Shown here: in pieces, positions 37,495-47,957 of the stretch
Layout of the letters: the number at the start of each line of letters is the position of its first letter
Numbering within the stretch: the stretch's first letter is position 1
Notes under the pieces: generated by a model
Seen by the model: only the letters and a program-made list of their open reading frames with translations
Told to the model about the DNA's origin: nothing
Databases searched by the model: none
Made by a program: the position numbers and the translations under genes
Origin: Massilia sp. MS-15
GTDB taxonomy: Bacteria > Pseudomonadota > Gammaproteobacteria > Burkholderiales > Burkholderiaceae_D
DNA length: 64,000 bases
Assembly: GCF_020176695.1 (NCBI RefSeq)
Contig: NZ_JAIWIA010000030.1
Location: forward strand, 1 to 64,000
Direction of reading: 5' to 3'

Positions 37495-38403
37495 TTGCGT
37501 GACCATTCCCATACCTACGACGAGCACAGCGACGTGTGCGCGCACTGCGGGCAGCCGCTGCCCCAGGCGGAGCGCAGCGTGCTCGCGTACGGCCGCCAGG
37601 GACCGAACCGCCCGGCGCTGGCCGGCACGATCCTGCTGCACCTGCTGCTGGTGCTGATCTGGTTGTTCCATCCCGACAAGGATGCGAAGCAGGCGAAACC
37701 GGCCTCGGGCGACGATGGCAAGGTCGTGTACGTGTCGCCGATGAAGCAGAAAGCCACGGAAGCGCCGCGCGAGCAGGCGCCCAAGCCGCTGCCCCTGCCG
37801 CCCGTCCCGGTGCCGCTCCAGGAGCGTATCGAGATCGCGCGCCTGCCCGACACCATCACCACGCCGCCGGAACAGCCGGTGAAGGAAACCCGGCCGCCGC
37901 AGAAGTTCGACGAATCGCGGCCGGTCGACATGCGGGAATTCATCGAAGCGCGCCGCCGCCAGCGCGGCGCGGCCAGCGGCAGCGAATCATCCTCCGAGGA
38001 AAGCGAATCGGCCAAGGGCATGCGCAATGCGCTGGCGAACGTTGCCGCCATCAATGGCCGCGGCCGCGAAGACCGCAACGAGACCGGCGGGGTGTTCTCG
38101 GTGTCGAACAAGACCTTCCACAGCATGGACCTGAAGTTCCGCGGCTGGAACCCGAACTTCCAGCGGCGCTGGCTGACGCAGGTGACGGTGGAGCAGGGCA
38201 GCGAGGCGGATGTCGAGATCGCCGTGGTCAAGAAGATGATCGAACTGATCCGGCGCGAAAAGAAGGGCGACTTCGAGTGGGATTCGCACCGGCTGGGCCG
38301 GATCGTGAAGCTCAGTGCCCGCGTGGAAGACACCGATGCCCTGATGACTTTCCTGTTCAAGGAAATGTTCCCGGAATACAAGCCGCCGCAACAGTGGCGT
38401 TGA
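37495..38403 (+). CDS. Unknown single-pass membrane protein with N-terminal CxxC motif
   Basis: 302 aa, not recognised. It has a short N-terminal cytoplasmic part with HTYDEHSDVCAHCGQPL (a half zinc-ribbon look), one membrane helix at about 41-58 (LAGTILLHLLLVLIWLF), and a Pro-rich, Lys-rich linker (about 85-140) recalling TonB-like periplasmic spacers. Next come a Ser/Glu patch (SGSESSSEESESAKG) and a folded C-terminal ~110 residues (FRGWNPNFQRRWLTQVTVEQ). The start is TTG at 37495; a GTG at 37534 would keep the helix but lose part of the His/Cys motif. Function unknown. Confidence 0.6.
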   Translation: MRDHSHTYDEHSDVCAHCGQPLPQAERSVLAYGRQGPNRPALAGTILLHLLLVLIWLFHPDKDAKQAKPASGDDGKVVYVSPMKQKATEAPREQAPKPLPLPPVPVPLQERIEIARLPDTITTPPEQPVKETRPPQKFDESRPVDMREFIEARRRQRGAASGSESSSEESESAKGMRNALANVAAINGRGREDRNETGGVFSVSNKTFHSMDLKFRGWNPNFQRRWLTQVTVEQGSEADVEIAVVKKMIELIRREKKGDFEWDSHRLGRIVKLSARVEDTDALMTFLFKEMFPEYKPPQQWR

Positions 38404-38414
38404 CAAGAACGATT

Positions 38415-38523
38415 GTAGGGTGGGCGGCTACGCCGCCCACGCGGTCAGCATGCGTTCGAGCGCCACGGTGCGGGCTTGGAAACGGCGCGTGACCGCGTGG
38501 GCGGCAGAGCCGCCCACCCTACG
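38415..38523. repeat. REP/BIME-like paired palindrome, copy B
   Basis: Two palindromic units face each other: GTAGGGTGGGCGGC...GCCGCCCACGCGGTCA at 38415-38447 and its reverse complement form, TGACCGCGTGGGCGGC...GCCGCCCACCCTACG, at 38490-38523, with a 42-nt spacer. It lies between the unknown membrane protein and hemB, which are convergent. Confidence 0.85.
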
Positions 38524-38588
38524 CTTGTGCTCTCACTAAACCGCATTGGCGCATCGAGCGCCGTGTTGACATGCTGGCCGCAGGCGAA

Positions 38589-39641
<1,053 letters not shown>

Positions 39642-40364
39642 TTATTGTGAATCCGGATGATCCTGGGCGCTGTCATCAGGTTCTTCTGCTTCGCCGGCGT
39701 CCCGGTCCAGGCCGAGCAGCGCAAGGATCTTGGCGTCCGCCTCCTCGATGCCGATGCGCTTGAGCGCCGAGAACAGCTGCACCGTGAACGGAAAGCCCTC
39801 GCCTTCCTCGTCGACGTAGCTGTCGAGGATCTTTTGCGCCTGGCGCAGGACATTGGTCTTTTCGTTCTGATTGAGCTTGTCGGCCTTGGTGAGAATGCAG
39901 TGGATCGGCTTGCCCGTGGGGGCGAACCATTCGAGCATCTGCACGTCGAGGTCGGTGAACGGGCGGCGCGAATCCATGATCAGGACCAGCGCGGCCAGCT
40001 GTTCGCGGCGCTGGACGTAGTCGCCCAGCAGTTTCTGCCAGTGCAGCTTGGCCGTGCCGGACACTTCGGCGTAGCCATAGCCCGGCAGGTCGACCAGCAG
40101 CGCCCGGATCTCGTCGACGATGGTCGGGTCCTTGCGGTGCTGGCCCACGTGGGCGCCGCCGATCGAGAAGTAATTGATGTGCTGGGTGCGGCCCGGCGTC
40201 TTGGACGCGAAGGCCAGGCCCTTCTGGTTGGTGAGAATATTGATCGCCGTGGATTTGCCCGCGTTCGAGCGCCCGGCGAAGGCGATTTCGGGAACCTGGG
40301 TGCCCGGCAGGTCGCGCAACTGGTTAACGGTCGTGAAGAACCGGGCTTGCCATAATTTGGACAT
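39642..40364 (-). CDS. engB: Ribosome biogenesis GTP-binding protein YsxC/EngB
   Basis: 240 aa TrmE-Era-EngA-EngB-Septin GTPase. G1 is GRSNAGKST (31-39), G3 [10 protein letters not shown]4 TKADK and G5 SALKR. EngB is needed for 50S assembly. The C-terminus has an acidic tail ([15 protein letters not shown]). The ATG at 40364 is preferred over a TTG at 40397. It is divergent from the cytochrome gene. Confidence 0.96.
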   Translation of the reverse strand: MSKLWQARFFTTVNQLRDLPGTQVPEIAFAGRSNAGKSTAINILTNQKGLAFASKTPGRTQHINYFSIGGAHVGQHRKDPTIVDEIRALLVDLPGYGYAEVSGTAKLHWQKLLGDYVQRREQLAALVLIMDSRRPFTDLDVQMLEWFAPTGKPIHCILTKADKLNQNEKTNVLRQAQKILDSYVDEEGEGFPFTVQLFSALKRIGIEEADAKILALLGLDRDAGEAEEPDDSAQDHPDSQ

Positions 40365-40536
40365 AAGAGGAGACCTGGAAGCAGGCTGAAATGACAACGA
40401 AATGGCGATAGGGAAACAAAGCTATTGTACAATAAGGGGTTGATCCATGCTCCGCCCCGGGGGGGCGCCAAGAAGACTGCTGCACTGTTTCACTGTAAAT
40501 TCCAAAATCTGTTTTTGACTTTTTCAGGGTGCTTGA

Positions 40537-41202
40537 ATGAATCGTTTGACGTTTCCGCTTTTGAAGTCCTTGTTGGTTGCAAGCCTGGCCCTGTGCGGTA
40601 GCGTGTCCGCGGCCGATGCACCGCACACCGCCGTTGCCAAGGCCGACCCGGCCAAGGGCGGAACCCTGTACGATTCGGGCGATGCCGCGCGCGGCCTGCC
40701 CGCCTGCATGTCCTGCCACGGTGCCGCCGGCAACTCGACCATCGTCGCCAATCCGAAGCTGGCCGGCCAGATCGATGCCTATACCCACAAGCAGCTGGTC
40801 GACTTCACTACGCCGAACCGCCAGAACCCGGTGATGAGCACCTACGCCAAGATGCTCACCGAGGCCGAGAAGCGCGACATCGCCGCCTACCTCTCGACCC
40901 AGAAGGCCAAGCCGGGCGCCGCCAAGAGCAAGGACACCGTGGAACTGGGCCGCAAGATCTACCGCGGTGGCATCGCCGAGAAGGGCGTCGCCGCCTGCGC
41001 CAGCTGCCACGGCGCCACCGCCAATGGCATCCCGGCCCAGTACCCGCGCCTGTCGGGCCAGCACCAGGACTACACCTATGCCCAGCTGGACGCCTTCAAG
41101 AATGGCGCGCGCAAGAACAGCATCCAGATGACCACGCTGGCGCAGCGCATGTCGGCGGAAGAGATGAAGGCGGTGTCCGACTATATCGCGGGCTTGAAAT
41201 AA
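40537..41202 (+). CDS. Dihaem cytochrome c4-type protein
   Basis: 221 aa with a signal peptide (to about VSAADA) and two haem sites, CMSCH at 57-61 and CASCH at 154-158. The two similar halves, each with a later Met as likely axial ligand (MSTYAKM and MTTLAQRM), fit cytochrome c4. Such proteins carry electrons in the periplasm to terminal oxidases. The cytochrome maturation genes resB and ccsB follow directly. Confidence 0.92.
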   Translation: MNRLTFPLLKSLLVASLALCGSVSAADAPHTAVAKADPAKGGTLYDSGDAARGLPACMSCHGAAGNSTIVANPKLAGQIDAYTHKQLVDFTTPNRQNPVMSTYAKMLTEAEKRDIAAYLSTQKAKPGAAKSKDTVELGRKIYRGGIAEKGVAACASCHGATANGIPAQYPRLSGQHQDYTYAQLDAFKNGARKNSIQMTTLAQRMSAEEMKAVSDYIAGLK

Positions 41203-41239
41203 GCAGCGCAGGGAAGGAATTCGCGACGTCTCGTTGTTC

Positions 41240-41348
41240 GTAGGGTGGGCGGCTGTGCCGCCCGCGCGTTCAGCCAGAAGATGAGCAGCCGCACAGGCAG
41301 CATCGCCGAAGTTTGAACGCGTGGGCCGGAAGACCCGCCCACCCTGCA
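41240..41348. repeat. REP/BIME-like paired palindrome, copy C
   Basis: A forward unit GTAGGGTGGGCGGC...GCCGCCCGCGCGTTCA lies at 41240-41272 and an inverted unit TGAACGCGTGGGCC...ACCCGCCCACCCTGCA at 41314-41348. It is slightly degenerate relative to copy B and occupies most of the gap between the cytochrome gene and resB. Confidence 0.8.
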
Positions 41349-41396
41349 TTGCGGTATGCTCGATGATTTGCTGGCGCTTCACGAAAGCTGTAACGA

Positions 41397-43502
41397 ATGA
41401 GTACCACCGGAATTGAACTGAACACCCGCCGCCGCGGGCTCGCCGAAGCGGTCGAGCTGGTATCCTCGATGCGCTTCGCCATCAGCCTGCTCACCATCGT
41501 GGCGATCGCCTCGGTCATCGGCACGGTGCTCAAGCAGAACGAGCCGATGCCGAACTACGTGAACCAGTTCGGTCCCTTCTGGTTCGAGATCTTCGCCAAA
41601 CTCGGCCTGTACAGCGTGTACGCCAGCTGGTGGTTCCTGCTGATCCTGGTCGTCCTGATCGTGTCCACCGCCCTGTGCGTGGTGCGCAACGCGCCGAAGA
41701 TGCTGCGCGACATGCGCAGCTGGCGCGAACACGTGCGCGAAGAGTCGCTGCGCAACTTCCACCATAAGCTCGAATGGCAGGCGCCGCTGGACCAGGCCGC
41801 GCTCGCCGGCCAGACCGCCGAACGGCTGCGCCATGCCGGCTATGCCGTGAAGCTGGTCGAGAAGGAACGGGGCATCCTGGTGGCGGCGAAAAAGGGCGCC
41901 GGCAACAAGTTCGGCTATATCTTCGCCCACACGGCCATCATCGTGATCCTGCTGGGCGGCATGCTCGATTCGGAGTTGCCCGTCAAGTTCCAGCAGTGGT
42001 TCCTGGGCAAGACGCCGTTCGGCGGCAGCGGCGTGATCGCCGATATCCCGGCCCAGCACCGCCTGAGCGTGTCGAACCCCAGCTTCCGCGGCAATACCCT
42101 GATCGCCGAAGGCCAGACCAGCCATACCGCGCTGCTGCCGCAAGCGTCGGGCGTCCTGGTGCAGGAACTGCCGTTTTCCATCGAGCTGAAGAAATTCCAC
42201 ATCGATTTCTACTCGACCGGCATGCCCAAGCTGTTCGCCAGCGACGTCATCGTGCACGATCCCGAGAACGGCAAGCGCTTCCCGGCCACCATCAAGGTCA
42301 ACCATCCGCTGATCTACAAGGGCATCGCCGTCTACCAGTCGAGCTTTGACGATGGCGGCAGCAAGCTCAAGCTCACCGGCTTCCCGATGCGCGGCAGCGC
42401 CAGCAAGGATTTCCTGATCGAAGGCACGGTCGGTTCCACGACCGAGCTGAAGCAGGATGGCGAGGCCTGGACCGTCGAATGGTCGGGCTTCCGCCCCTTC
42501 AACGTCGAGAACGTCGCGGCCGGGCAGGACGCGCGCGCGGTGGCCAAGAACACGCCCTTCGACCAGCAGTTCGCGGCCACCCTGGGCAAGGCTTCCGGCT
42601 CGGCCGCGAAGAACCACGACAACAAGGACCTCAAGAATGTCGGCCCGAGCGTGCAGTACAAGCTGCGCGACAAGACCGGGCAGGCGCGCGAATTCCTGAA
42701 CTACATGCAGCCGGTCACGCTCGAGGGCGCGCAGGTGTACCTGGCCGGCGTGCGCGCCAGCCCGGCGGAAAACTTCAGCTTCCTGCGCATCCCGGCCGAT
42801 GACGCCTACAGCGTACGCACCTGGATGCGGCTGCGCGCGGCGCTGGCCGATCCGGCCCTGCGCCAGGACGCGGCGCGGCGCTATGCGGCGCGCGCGCTGG
42901 CGCCGGGACAGGACAAGCTCAGCGGCCAGCTGGAGGAATCGGCGGCGCGCACCCTGGCCATCTTCGCCGGAGAAGGGGCAGGGGCAGGTACGGGCGGCGG
43001 ACGGGGCGGCTTCGTGGGCGTCTCGCAATTCCTGGAAAAGATTCCGCCGGCCGAGCAGGAAAAGGCCGCCGCCATCTTCATGAAGATGCTCAACGGCTCC
43101 CTGTGGGAGCTGTGGCAGGCCGCCAATGCGCGCGCGGGCGAGCCGCCGGTCGAGCCCACCGAGGCCCACGGCCGCTACCTGCAGCTGGCCACGAATGCCC
43201 TGTCCGACAGCGTGTTCTATGGCGCCCCGGTCTACCTGCAGCTGGAGGAGTTCACCGAGGTCAAGGCGTCCGTGCTGCAGCTGACCCGCTCCCCGGGCAA
43301 GGGCATCGTCTACTTCGGCTGCCTGCTGCTGGTGGCGGGCGTGTTCGCAATGTTTTATATTCGTGAACGGCGCATGTGGGTCTGGGTGCGCAATGCGGAT
43401 GGCGGCGCCCATGCGCTGATGGCCATGAGTACCCAGCGCAAGACGCTCGACTTCGAGCGCGAGTTCGAGGATTTGAAAGCAAAACTGCCGCAGCGGGCCT
43501 GA
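41397..43502 (+). CDS. resB: System II cytochrome c biogenesis protein ResB
   Basis: 701 aa. Hydrophobic segments include MRFAISLLTIVAIASVIGTV, WWFLLILVVLIVSTALCVV and FGYIFAHTAIIVILLGGML, then a large periplasmic domain, and a last helix near the C-terminus (KGIVYFGCLLLVAGVFAMFY). ResB works with CcsB/ResC to carry haem out and attach it to CxxCH motifs. It is longer than B. subtilis ResB, as is common in betaproteobacteria. ccsB begins 19 nt later. Confidence 0.95.
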   Translation: MSTTGIELNTRRRGLAEAVELVSSMRFAISLLTIVAIASVIGTVLKQNEPMPNYVNQFGPFWFEIFAKLGLYSVYASWWFLLILVVLIVSTALCVVRNAPKMLRDMRSWREHVREESLRNFHHKLEWQAPLDQAALAGQTAERLRHAGYAVKLVEKERGILVAAKKGAGNKFGYIFAHTAIIVILLGGMLDSELPVKFQQWFLGKTPFGGSGVIADIPAQHRLSVSNPSFRGNTLIAEGQTSHTALLPQASGVLVQELPFSIELKKFHIDFYSTGMPKLFASDVIVHDPENGKRFPATIKVNHPLIYKGIAVYQSSFDDGGSKLKLTGFPMRGSASKDFLIEGTVGSTTELKQDGEAWTVEWSGFRPFNVENVAAGQDARAVAKNTPFDQQFAATLGKASGSAAKNHDNKDLKNVGPSVQYKLRDKTGQAREFLNYMQPVTLEGAQVYLAGVRASPAENFSFLRIPADDAYSVRTWMRLRAALADPALRQDAARRYAARALAPGQDKLSGQLEESAARTLAIFAGEGAGAGTGGGRGGFVGVSQFLEKIPPAEQEKAAAIFMKMLNGSLWELWQAANARAGEPPVEPTEAHGRYLQLATNALSDSVFYGAPVYLQLEEFTEVKASVLQLTRSPGKGIVYFGCLLLVAGVFAMFYIRERRMWVWVRNADGGAHALMAMSTQRKTLDFEREFEDLKAKLPQRA

Positions 43503-43521
43503 ACGCGGCAAGGAGACCAAG

Positions 43522-44688
43522 ATGGAACTGTCGCAATCCAAGACCGTGCAGCCGGGCACCTATGTGCAGAAGCCGGGCTTTTTCCGCAGCCTGAACGCGA
43601 TCGACTGGCTGTACGGTGCGGCCCTGCTGGCCGCGGCGCTGTTCGCGCTGAACCGCTACGCCCATCACATGGACATCTACGAACAGGTGATCCTGGTGCT
43701 GAGCGCGCCCACCTTCGCCCTGCTGGGCTGGCACTGGAAGCCGGTGCGCTGGCTGATCCCGCTGGTGGCCGTGCTGGCGCTGTGGGCGATCGCGCAGTAT
43801 GGCGGCGCCATCGATGCGGCCAACCAGAAATTCTTCCTCAAGTACATGCTGTCGAGCCAGTCCGCCATCCTGTGGATGAGCGCCCTGTTCGTGTTCTCGA
43901 CCGTGTTCTACTGGCTGGGGCTGGTGAGCCGTTCGAACTTCGGCGGTGCCGTCGGCAGCAAGCTGTGCTGGGCGGCCGTGGTGCTGGGCTGGACCGGCAT
44001 GATGGTGCGCTGGTTCGAGTCCTACCTGCTGGGACCGGACGTGGGCCACATCCCGGTGTCGAACCTGTACGAAGTGTTCATCCTGTTCTCCCTGATCACC
44101 GCGATGTTCTACCTGTACTACGAGGCCCGCTACGGCACCCGCCAGCTGGGGCCCTTCGTGCTGCTGGTCATCGCGGCCGCCGTCGCCTTCCTGCTGTGGT
44201 ACACGGTCTCGCGCGACGCCGCCCAGATCCAGCCCCTGGTGCCGGCCCTGCAGAGCTGGTGGATGAAGATCCACGTGCCGGCCAACTTCATCGGCTATGG
44301 CACCTTCGCGCTGGCCGCGATGGTCGGCTGCGCCTACCTGCTCAAGTCGCACGGCATCCTGGAAGACCGCCTGCCGTCCCTGGCGGTGCTGGACGACGTG
44401 ATGTACAAGTCGATCTCGGTCGGCTTCGCCTTCTTCACCGTCGCCACCATCCTCGGCGCCCTGTGGGCGGCCGAGGCCTGGGGCGGCTACTGGTCCTGGG
44501 ACCCGAAGGAAACCTGGGCCCTGATCGTCTGGCTCAACTACGCGGCCTGGCTGCACATGCGCCTGATGTCGGGCCTGCGCGGGCGCGTAGCGGCCTGGTG
44601 GTCGGTGGTGGGCCTCCTGGTGACGACCTTCGCCTTCCTGGGCGTGAACATGTTCCTGTCGGGCCTGCACTCCTACGGCGAGCTGTAA
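43522..44688 (+). CDS. ccsB: System II cytochrome c biogenesis protein CcsB (ResC/CcsA family)
   Basis: 388 aa with eight or so membrane segments. The haem-handling WWD motif is WGGYWSWDPKETWALIVW near residue 315, flanked by His-containing loops (e.g. WWMKIHVPANFIGYG). It forms the cytochrome c synthetase with ResB. The ATG follows AAGGAGACCAAG. Confidence 0.96.
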   Translation: MELSQSKTVQPGTYVQKPGFFRSLNAIDWLYGAALLAAALFALNRYAHHMDIYEQVILVLSAPTFALLGWHWKPVRWLIPLVAVLALWAIAQYGGAIDAANQKFFLKYMLSSQSAILWMSALFVFSTVFYWLGLVSRSNFGGAVGSKLCWAAVVLGWTGMMVRWFESYLLGPDVGHIPVSNLYEVFILFSLITAMFYLYYEARYGTRQLGPFVLLVIAAAVAFLLWYTVSRDAAQIQPLVPALQSWWMKIHVPANFIGYGTFALAAMVGCAYLLKSHGILEDRLPSLAVLDDVMYKSISVGFAFFTVATILGALWAAEAWGGYWSWDPKETWALIVWLNYAAWLHMRLMSGLRGRVAAWWSVVGLLVTTFAFLGVNMFLSGLHSYGEL

Positions 44689-44690
44689 GC

Positions 44691-45101
44691 CTAGTTGCCC
44701 CGGTAGGTCGAGTAGCCGTAAGGGCTCAGCAGCAGGGGAACGTGGTAATGCTGGGCCGGCGCATCCACCGTGAACTCGACCGGAATCTGCGGGAAGAAGC
44801 TGGCCTGTCCCTTGCGCCTGTAGTGCTCCCCGGTCTTGAACACGATGCGGTAGCTTGCCGCCGCCATCGGTGTATCTTCCGGATACAGGGCAGGAATGCG
44901 GCCCTGCTCGTTCGTGACGCCGCGCGCCAGTTCGCGCCACCCGCTGCCCGCGCGCTGTTCCAGCGTGACTTCGATACCCGCGCTGGGCTGGCCGCTCTGC
45001 AGGTCGAGCACATGGACGCTGAGCGGATTCGGCGCGGCGCCTGCCGCGAGGCTGGCGCAGCCCAGCAGGCTGGCGAGGGCGAGTCGGTGGATGGTTTGCA
45101 T
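44691..45101 (-). CDS. uraH: 5-hydroxyisourate hydrolase, periplasmic (transthyretin-like)
   Basis: 136 aa. A signal peptide (MQTIHRLALASLLG...AAGAA) leads to the family signature LSVHVLDLQSGQPSAGIEV. The C-terminus is HYHVPLLLSPYGYSTYRGN, where most relatives end YRGS. It hydrolyses 5-hydroxyisourate in urate breakdown. The export signal matches E. coli HiuH (YedX), which lies beside hprRS and msrPQ. It lies 28 nt after the HbpS-like gene in the same direction and is convergent with ccsB. Confidence 0.93.
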   Translation of the reverse strand: MQTIHRLALASLLGCASLAAGAAPNPLSVHVLDLQSGQPSAGIEVTLEQRAGSGWRELARGVTNEQGRIPALYPEDTPMAAASYRIVFKTGEHYRRKGQASFFPQIPVEFTVDAPAQHYHVPLLLSPYGYSTYRGN

Positions 45102-45129
45102 GGTGTTCTCCTAGGTTAAGACAAGAAAT

Positions 45130-45621
45130 TCACGGGGTGGGTTGGTCGAGCCCGGGCACGGCGCCGATCGCGCGCTGCGCGCAGGCATGGTCGTTCAGCG
45201 GCCCGCCTTCACCGGCCACGCCGATGGCGCCGACGACCTGCTTCTCTACCAGCAGCGGTATGCCCCCGCCGAGCAGCAGGAGTTCGGGCAGGGTCGCCAG
45301 GTTGCGGGTGTCGGGGACGGCCTGCGCATCGCGTGCCAGGAGCAGCGTCGGCTTGCGCGTCGACAGCGCGGTATAGGCCTTGCGCCGGCTGGCCTCGGTG
45401 TTGTGCGGTCCGACGCCGTCGTCGCGCTGCAGGGCGACCAGGTTGCCGCCACGGTCGACCACGGCGGCGACGATCGCACGGCCTTCTGCACGGCAGGATG
45501 CGATCGCGCGCGCCGCCAGCCGGTTGGCGGCTTCCAGGTCGAGATCCGGATGCCGGGGCAGTGCGGCGCCGGCCGGTGCCGCGGCCAGCGCGGTGAGGAG
45601 GATGGCAAGTTGCTTGGACAT
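45130..45621 (-). CDS. GlcG/HbpS-family protein with signal peptide
   Basis: 163 aa. The signal peptide is MSKQLAILLTALAAAPAGAA. The domain has VAAVVDRGGNLVALQRDDG, TRKAYTALS-like RRKAYTALSTRKPT, and the Gly-rich GGGIPLLVEKQVVGAIGVAG. HbpS of Streptomyces is an extracellular haem-binding protein linked to redox sensing; many relatives have no known function. Location upstream of uraH and divergent from the two-component system suggests shared control. The ATG at 45621 was chosen for the signal peptide. Confidence 0.85.
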   Translation of the reverse strand: MSKQLAILLTALAAAPAGAALPRHPDLDLEAANRLAARAIASCRAEGRAIVAAVVDRGGNLVALQRDDGVGPHNTEASRRKAYTALSTRKPTLLLARDAQAVPDTRNLATLPELLLLGGGIPLLVEKQVVGAIGVAGEGGPLNDHACAQRAIGAVPGLDQPTP

Positions 45622-45688
45622 GGTGTTCCTTCGTGGTGGGATGGACGCCATCCTGGCATGTACCTGGCGACGCCAGCCTGACCGCCAG

Positions 45689-45732
45689 ATGACAATCCTG
45701 TCATGTCGGAAGCGATGGCATCGGCCTAGAAT
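45689..45732 (+). promoter_or_regulatory. CusR/HprR-type box and -10 of the two-component operon
   Basis: ATGACA-ATCC-TGTCAT (45689-45704) is a perfect 6-bp inverted repeat. It fits the CusR/HprR box ATGACAA-N2-TTGTCAT with one mismatch. TAGAAT at 45727-45732 is a good -10 box. The box ends where the -35 should lie, the usual place for an activator of this family. It also lies 68 bp before the divergent HbpS-like gene. Confidence 0.7.
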
Positions 45733-45758
45733 GAGGTTTTGTTCCCCTTGCCAGCGCC

Positions 45759-46445
45759 ATGACCATCCTCGTGATCGAAGACGAGCCGAAAACCGGCGAT
45801 TACCTGCAGCGCGGCCTGGCCGAGTCGGGCTTTGCCGTGCGCCTCGCGCGCAATGGCCGCGACGGCCTGGCCATCGTCCGCGAGGACGAGATCGCGCTGG
45901 TCGTACTGGACGTGATGCTGCCGCGCATGGATGGCTGGCAGGTGCTCGGCGCCCTGCGCGCCGACCCCGATACCGAACAGCTCCCGGTGCTGTTCCTGAC
46001 GGCGCGCGACGAGGTCGAGGACCGGGTGCGCGGACTTGAACTCGGCGCCGACGATTACCTGGTCAAGCCCTTCGCTTTCGTCGAGCTGGTGGCGCGCATC
46101 CGCACCCTGTTGCGGCGCGGGCCGGTGCGCGAGGAAGAACTGATCCGGATCGCCGACCTCGAGATCGATGTGCTGCGCCGCCGCGTGCGGCGCGGCGGCG
46201 CGACGATCGCGCTCACGGCCCAGGAATTCGCGTTGCTGCACCTGCTGGCGCGGCGCCAGGGCCAGGTGCTGTCGCGCGCCCTGATCGCATCCCAGGTCTG
46301 GGACATGAATTTCGACAGCGATACCAACGTCATCGACGCCGCCGTGCGCCGCCTGCGGCGCAAGATCGACGACCCGTACACCCATAAACTGATCCACACG
46401 CGGCGCGGCATGGGCTATGTCTGCGACGCGCAGGACCCGGCATGA
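45759..46445 (+). CDS. Response regulator of the CusR/CopR/HprR group
   Basis: 228 aa OmpR-type regulator. The receiver has [12 protein letters not shown] at the start and phospho-acceptor Asp51 in [13 protein letters not shown]; the DNA-binding domain has [15 protein letters not shown] and [19 protein letters not shown]. The KTGDYL and [19 protein letters not shown] stretches are typical of the metal/oxidant regulators CusR and HprR (YedW). msrPQ and uraH next door favour the HprR role over copper. It overlaps the kinase gene by 4 nt. Confidence 0.92.
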   Translation: MTILVIEDEPKTGDYLQRGLAESGFAVRLARNGRDGLAIVREDEIALVVLDVMLPRMDGWQVLGALRADPDTEQLPVLFLTARDEVEDRVRGLELGADDYLVKPFAFVELVARIRTLLRRGPVREEELIRIADLEIDVLRRRVRRGGATIALTAQEFALLHLLARRQGQVLSRALIASQVWDMNFDSDTNVIDAAVRRLRRKIDDPYTHKLIHTRRGMGYVCDAQDPA

Positions 46446-47830
46446 CATCCTCCTGGCGCCATTCCCTGACCCTGCGCGTGACGCTCGCCTTCGTGCTGAT
46501 CGTTTCCTTCATTGCGGCGGGCCTGGGCATCTACCTGTACCGCGCCTTCGTGGCCGAGATCGCGCGCCGCGATGACCTGCAGCTGCTGGGCAAGCTGCGC
46601 CAGGTGCAGATCGTGCTGGGCCGGCCGGGCGCGGCCGAGCTGCTGGTGGCGCAACCCGACTTCTTCCGCGACACCATGAGCGGCCAGGAGAACTCGCTGG
46701 TGCGCATCGTCGGGCCGGGGGGCGCAGTGCTGGCCGATATCAATCCGCATGGCGAGCGCTACCCCACGCCGCCGGACGCCGGACCGGCGCCGGGACGCGG
46801 CGCCATCGCCGCCTGGACCACGCGGGACGGCACGCCCGGCCAGGTGGTAGCGGGCAGTGCCCGCCTGGGTACGGCGCAGGTAGCGGTGGTGGTGGCGCGC
46901 GCCTATGCCGAGCGCACCGCCATGTTCGCGCGCTACCGCGCCCGCATCCTGGCCGCCTGCGCGGTCGGCGCCGTGCTGGCCGCGGCGCTGGCGGCGCTGA
47001 TGCTGCGCCATGGCCTGCGGCCCCTGCGCGAGGTCGCCGAGCACGCGGCCTTCATCAAGCCGGGCACGCTGGCGCAGCGCCTCGACATCGTCGCCGCGCC
47101 CTCCGAGCTGCGTCCGCTGATCGACGCGTTCAACGCCATGCTGCAACGGCTGCAGGACGGCTATGCGCGCCTGTCCGGCTTCTCGGCCGACCTGGCGCAC
47201 GAGTTCAGGACGCCGATCACGAACATGATCGGACAAAGCCAGGTCGCACTCGGGCAGGGCCGCAGCCGTGAGGAATACGAGGCCCTGCTGGCATCGAACA
47301 TCGAGGAACTCGAGCGTCTCGCGCGCATGATCGAGAGCATGCTCTTCCTCGCGCGCGCCGGCCAGGACGAGGTGGTCCTGGCGCGCCAGCCGCTGGTGGC
47401 GCTCGACGAGCTGGAGCGGGTGGCGGATTTCTACGAAGGCATGGCCGAGGAGCGCGGCCTGCGCCTGCGCTGCAGCGGCGCGGGCAGCTTTGCCGCCGAC
47501 CCGGCGCTGGTGCGGCGGGCCCTGGCCAACCTGGTCTCGAACGCCGTGCGCCATGCCGATGCGGGCAGCACGATCACGCTGCATGCCGAGCCGCGTGCCG
47601 GCATGCTGGAGCTGAGCGTGGCCAACGTGGGCGCGGCGATTCCACAAGAACACCTGGACCACCTGTTCGACCGCTTCTACCGCGTCGACAGTGCGCGCAG
47701 CGACGCGGAGGGTTCCACGGGGCTGGGCCTGTCCATCGTCAACGCCATCCTGAATTTGCATGGTGGCAAGGCGACGCTGCAGTCGAACGGTCCCGAAACC
47801 CGTTTTGTCCTTGCTTTTCCCACCGGGTAA
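46442..47830 (+). CDS. Sensor histidine kinase of the CusS/HprS group
   Basis: 462 aa. Membrane segments at about 12-32 and 165-188 enclose a periplasmic sensor, followed by HAMP, His253 in [14 protein letters not shown], an N box [13 protein letters not shown], and [13 protein letters not shown]. The sensor region has only two Met, at 79 and 161. E. coli HprS is reported to use two periplasmic Met for hypochlorite sensing (Met72 and Met153 from memory), at nearly the same spacing. No His/Met-rich copper site is visible. Confidence 0.9.
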   Translation: MTSSWRHSLTLRVTLAFVLIVSFIAAGLGIYLYRAFVAEIARRDDLQLLGKLRQVQIVLGRPGAAELLVAQPDFFRDTMSGQENSLVRIVGPGGAVLADINPHGERYPTPPDAGPAPGRGAIAAWTTRDGTPGQVVAGSARLGTAQVAVVVARAYAERTAMFARYRARILAACAVGAVLAAALAALMLRHGLRPLREVAEHAAFIKPGTLAQRLDIVAAPSELRPLIDAFNAMLQRLQDGYARLSGFSADLAHEFRTPITNMIGQSQVALGQGRSREEYEALLASNIEELERLARMIESMLFLARAGQDEVVLARQPLVALDELERVADFYEGMAEERGLRLRCSGAGSFAADPALVRRALANLVSNAVRHADAGSTITLHAEPRAGMLELSVANVGAAIPQEHLDHLFDRFYRVDSARSDAEGSTGLGLSIVNAILNLHGGKATLQSNGPETRFVLAFPTG

Positions 47831-47888
47831 GCAGGACGCGGCCCCTGACACGCTTTTGTCCAGCGCGGCAGGGCCATCCTCGCCGATT

Positions 47889-47911
47889 GGCGCACGGTAC
47901 TAACGTGCGCC
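47889..47911. other. Hairpin between the kinase gene and msrP
   Basis: GGCGCACG-GTACTAA-CGTGCGCC, a perfect 8-bp stem without a T-run. It may limit read-through or mark an operator upstream of msrP; no function is proven. Confidence 0.35.
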
Positions 47912-47957
47912 CAAGGCGGCTGGTGTAACCTGATATCTCTCTGAAGCGGAGTCAAGC

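Noticed and set aside
40364-40397. N-terminal extension of engB from a TTG codon
   Set aside because: The extra 11 residues are not part of the GTPase, and the ATG at 40364 gives the normal length.
41379-43559. 726-aa open frame antisense to resB
   Set aside because: A shadow frame of a high-GC gene. ResB has clear membrane segments and correct length on the plus strand.
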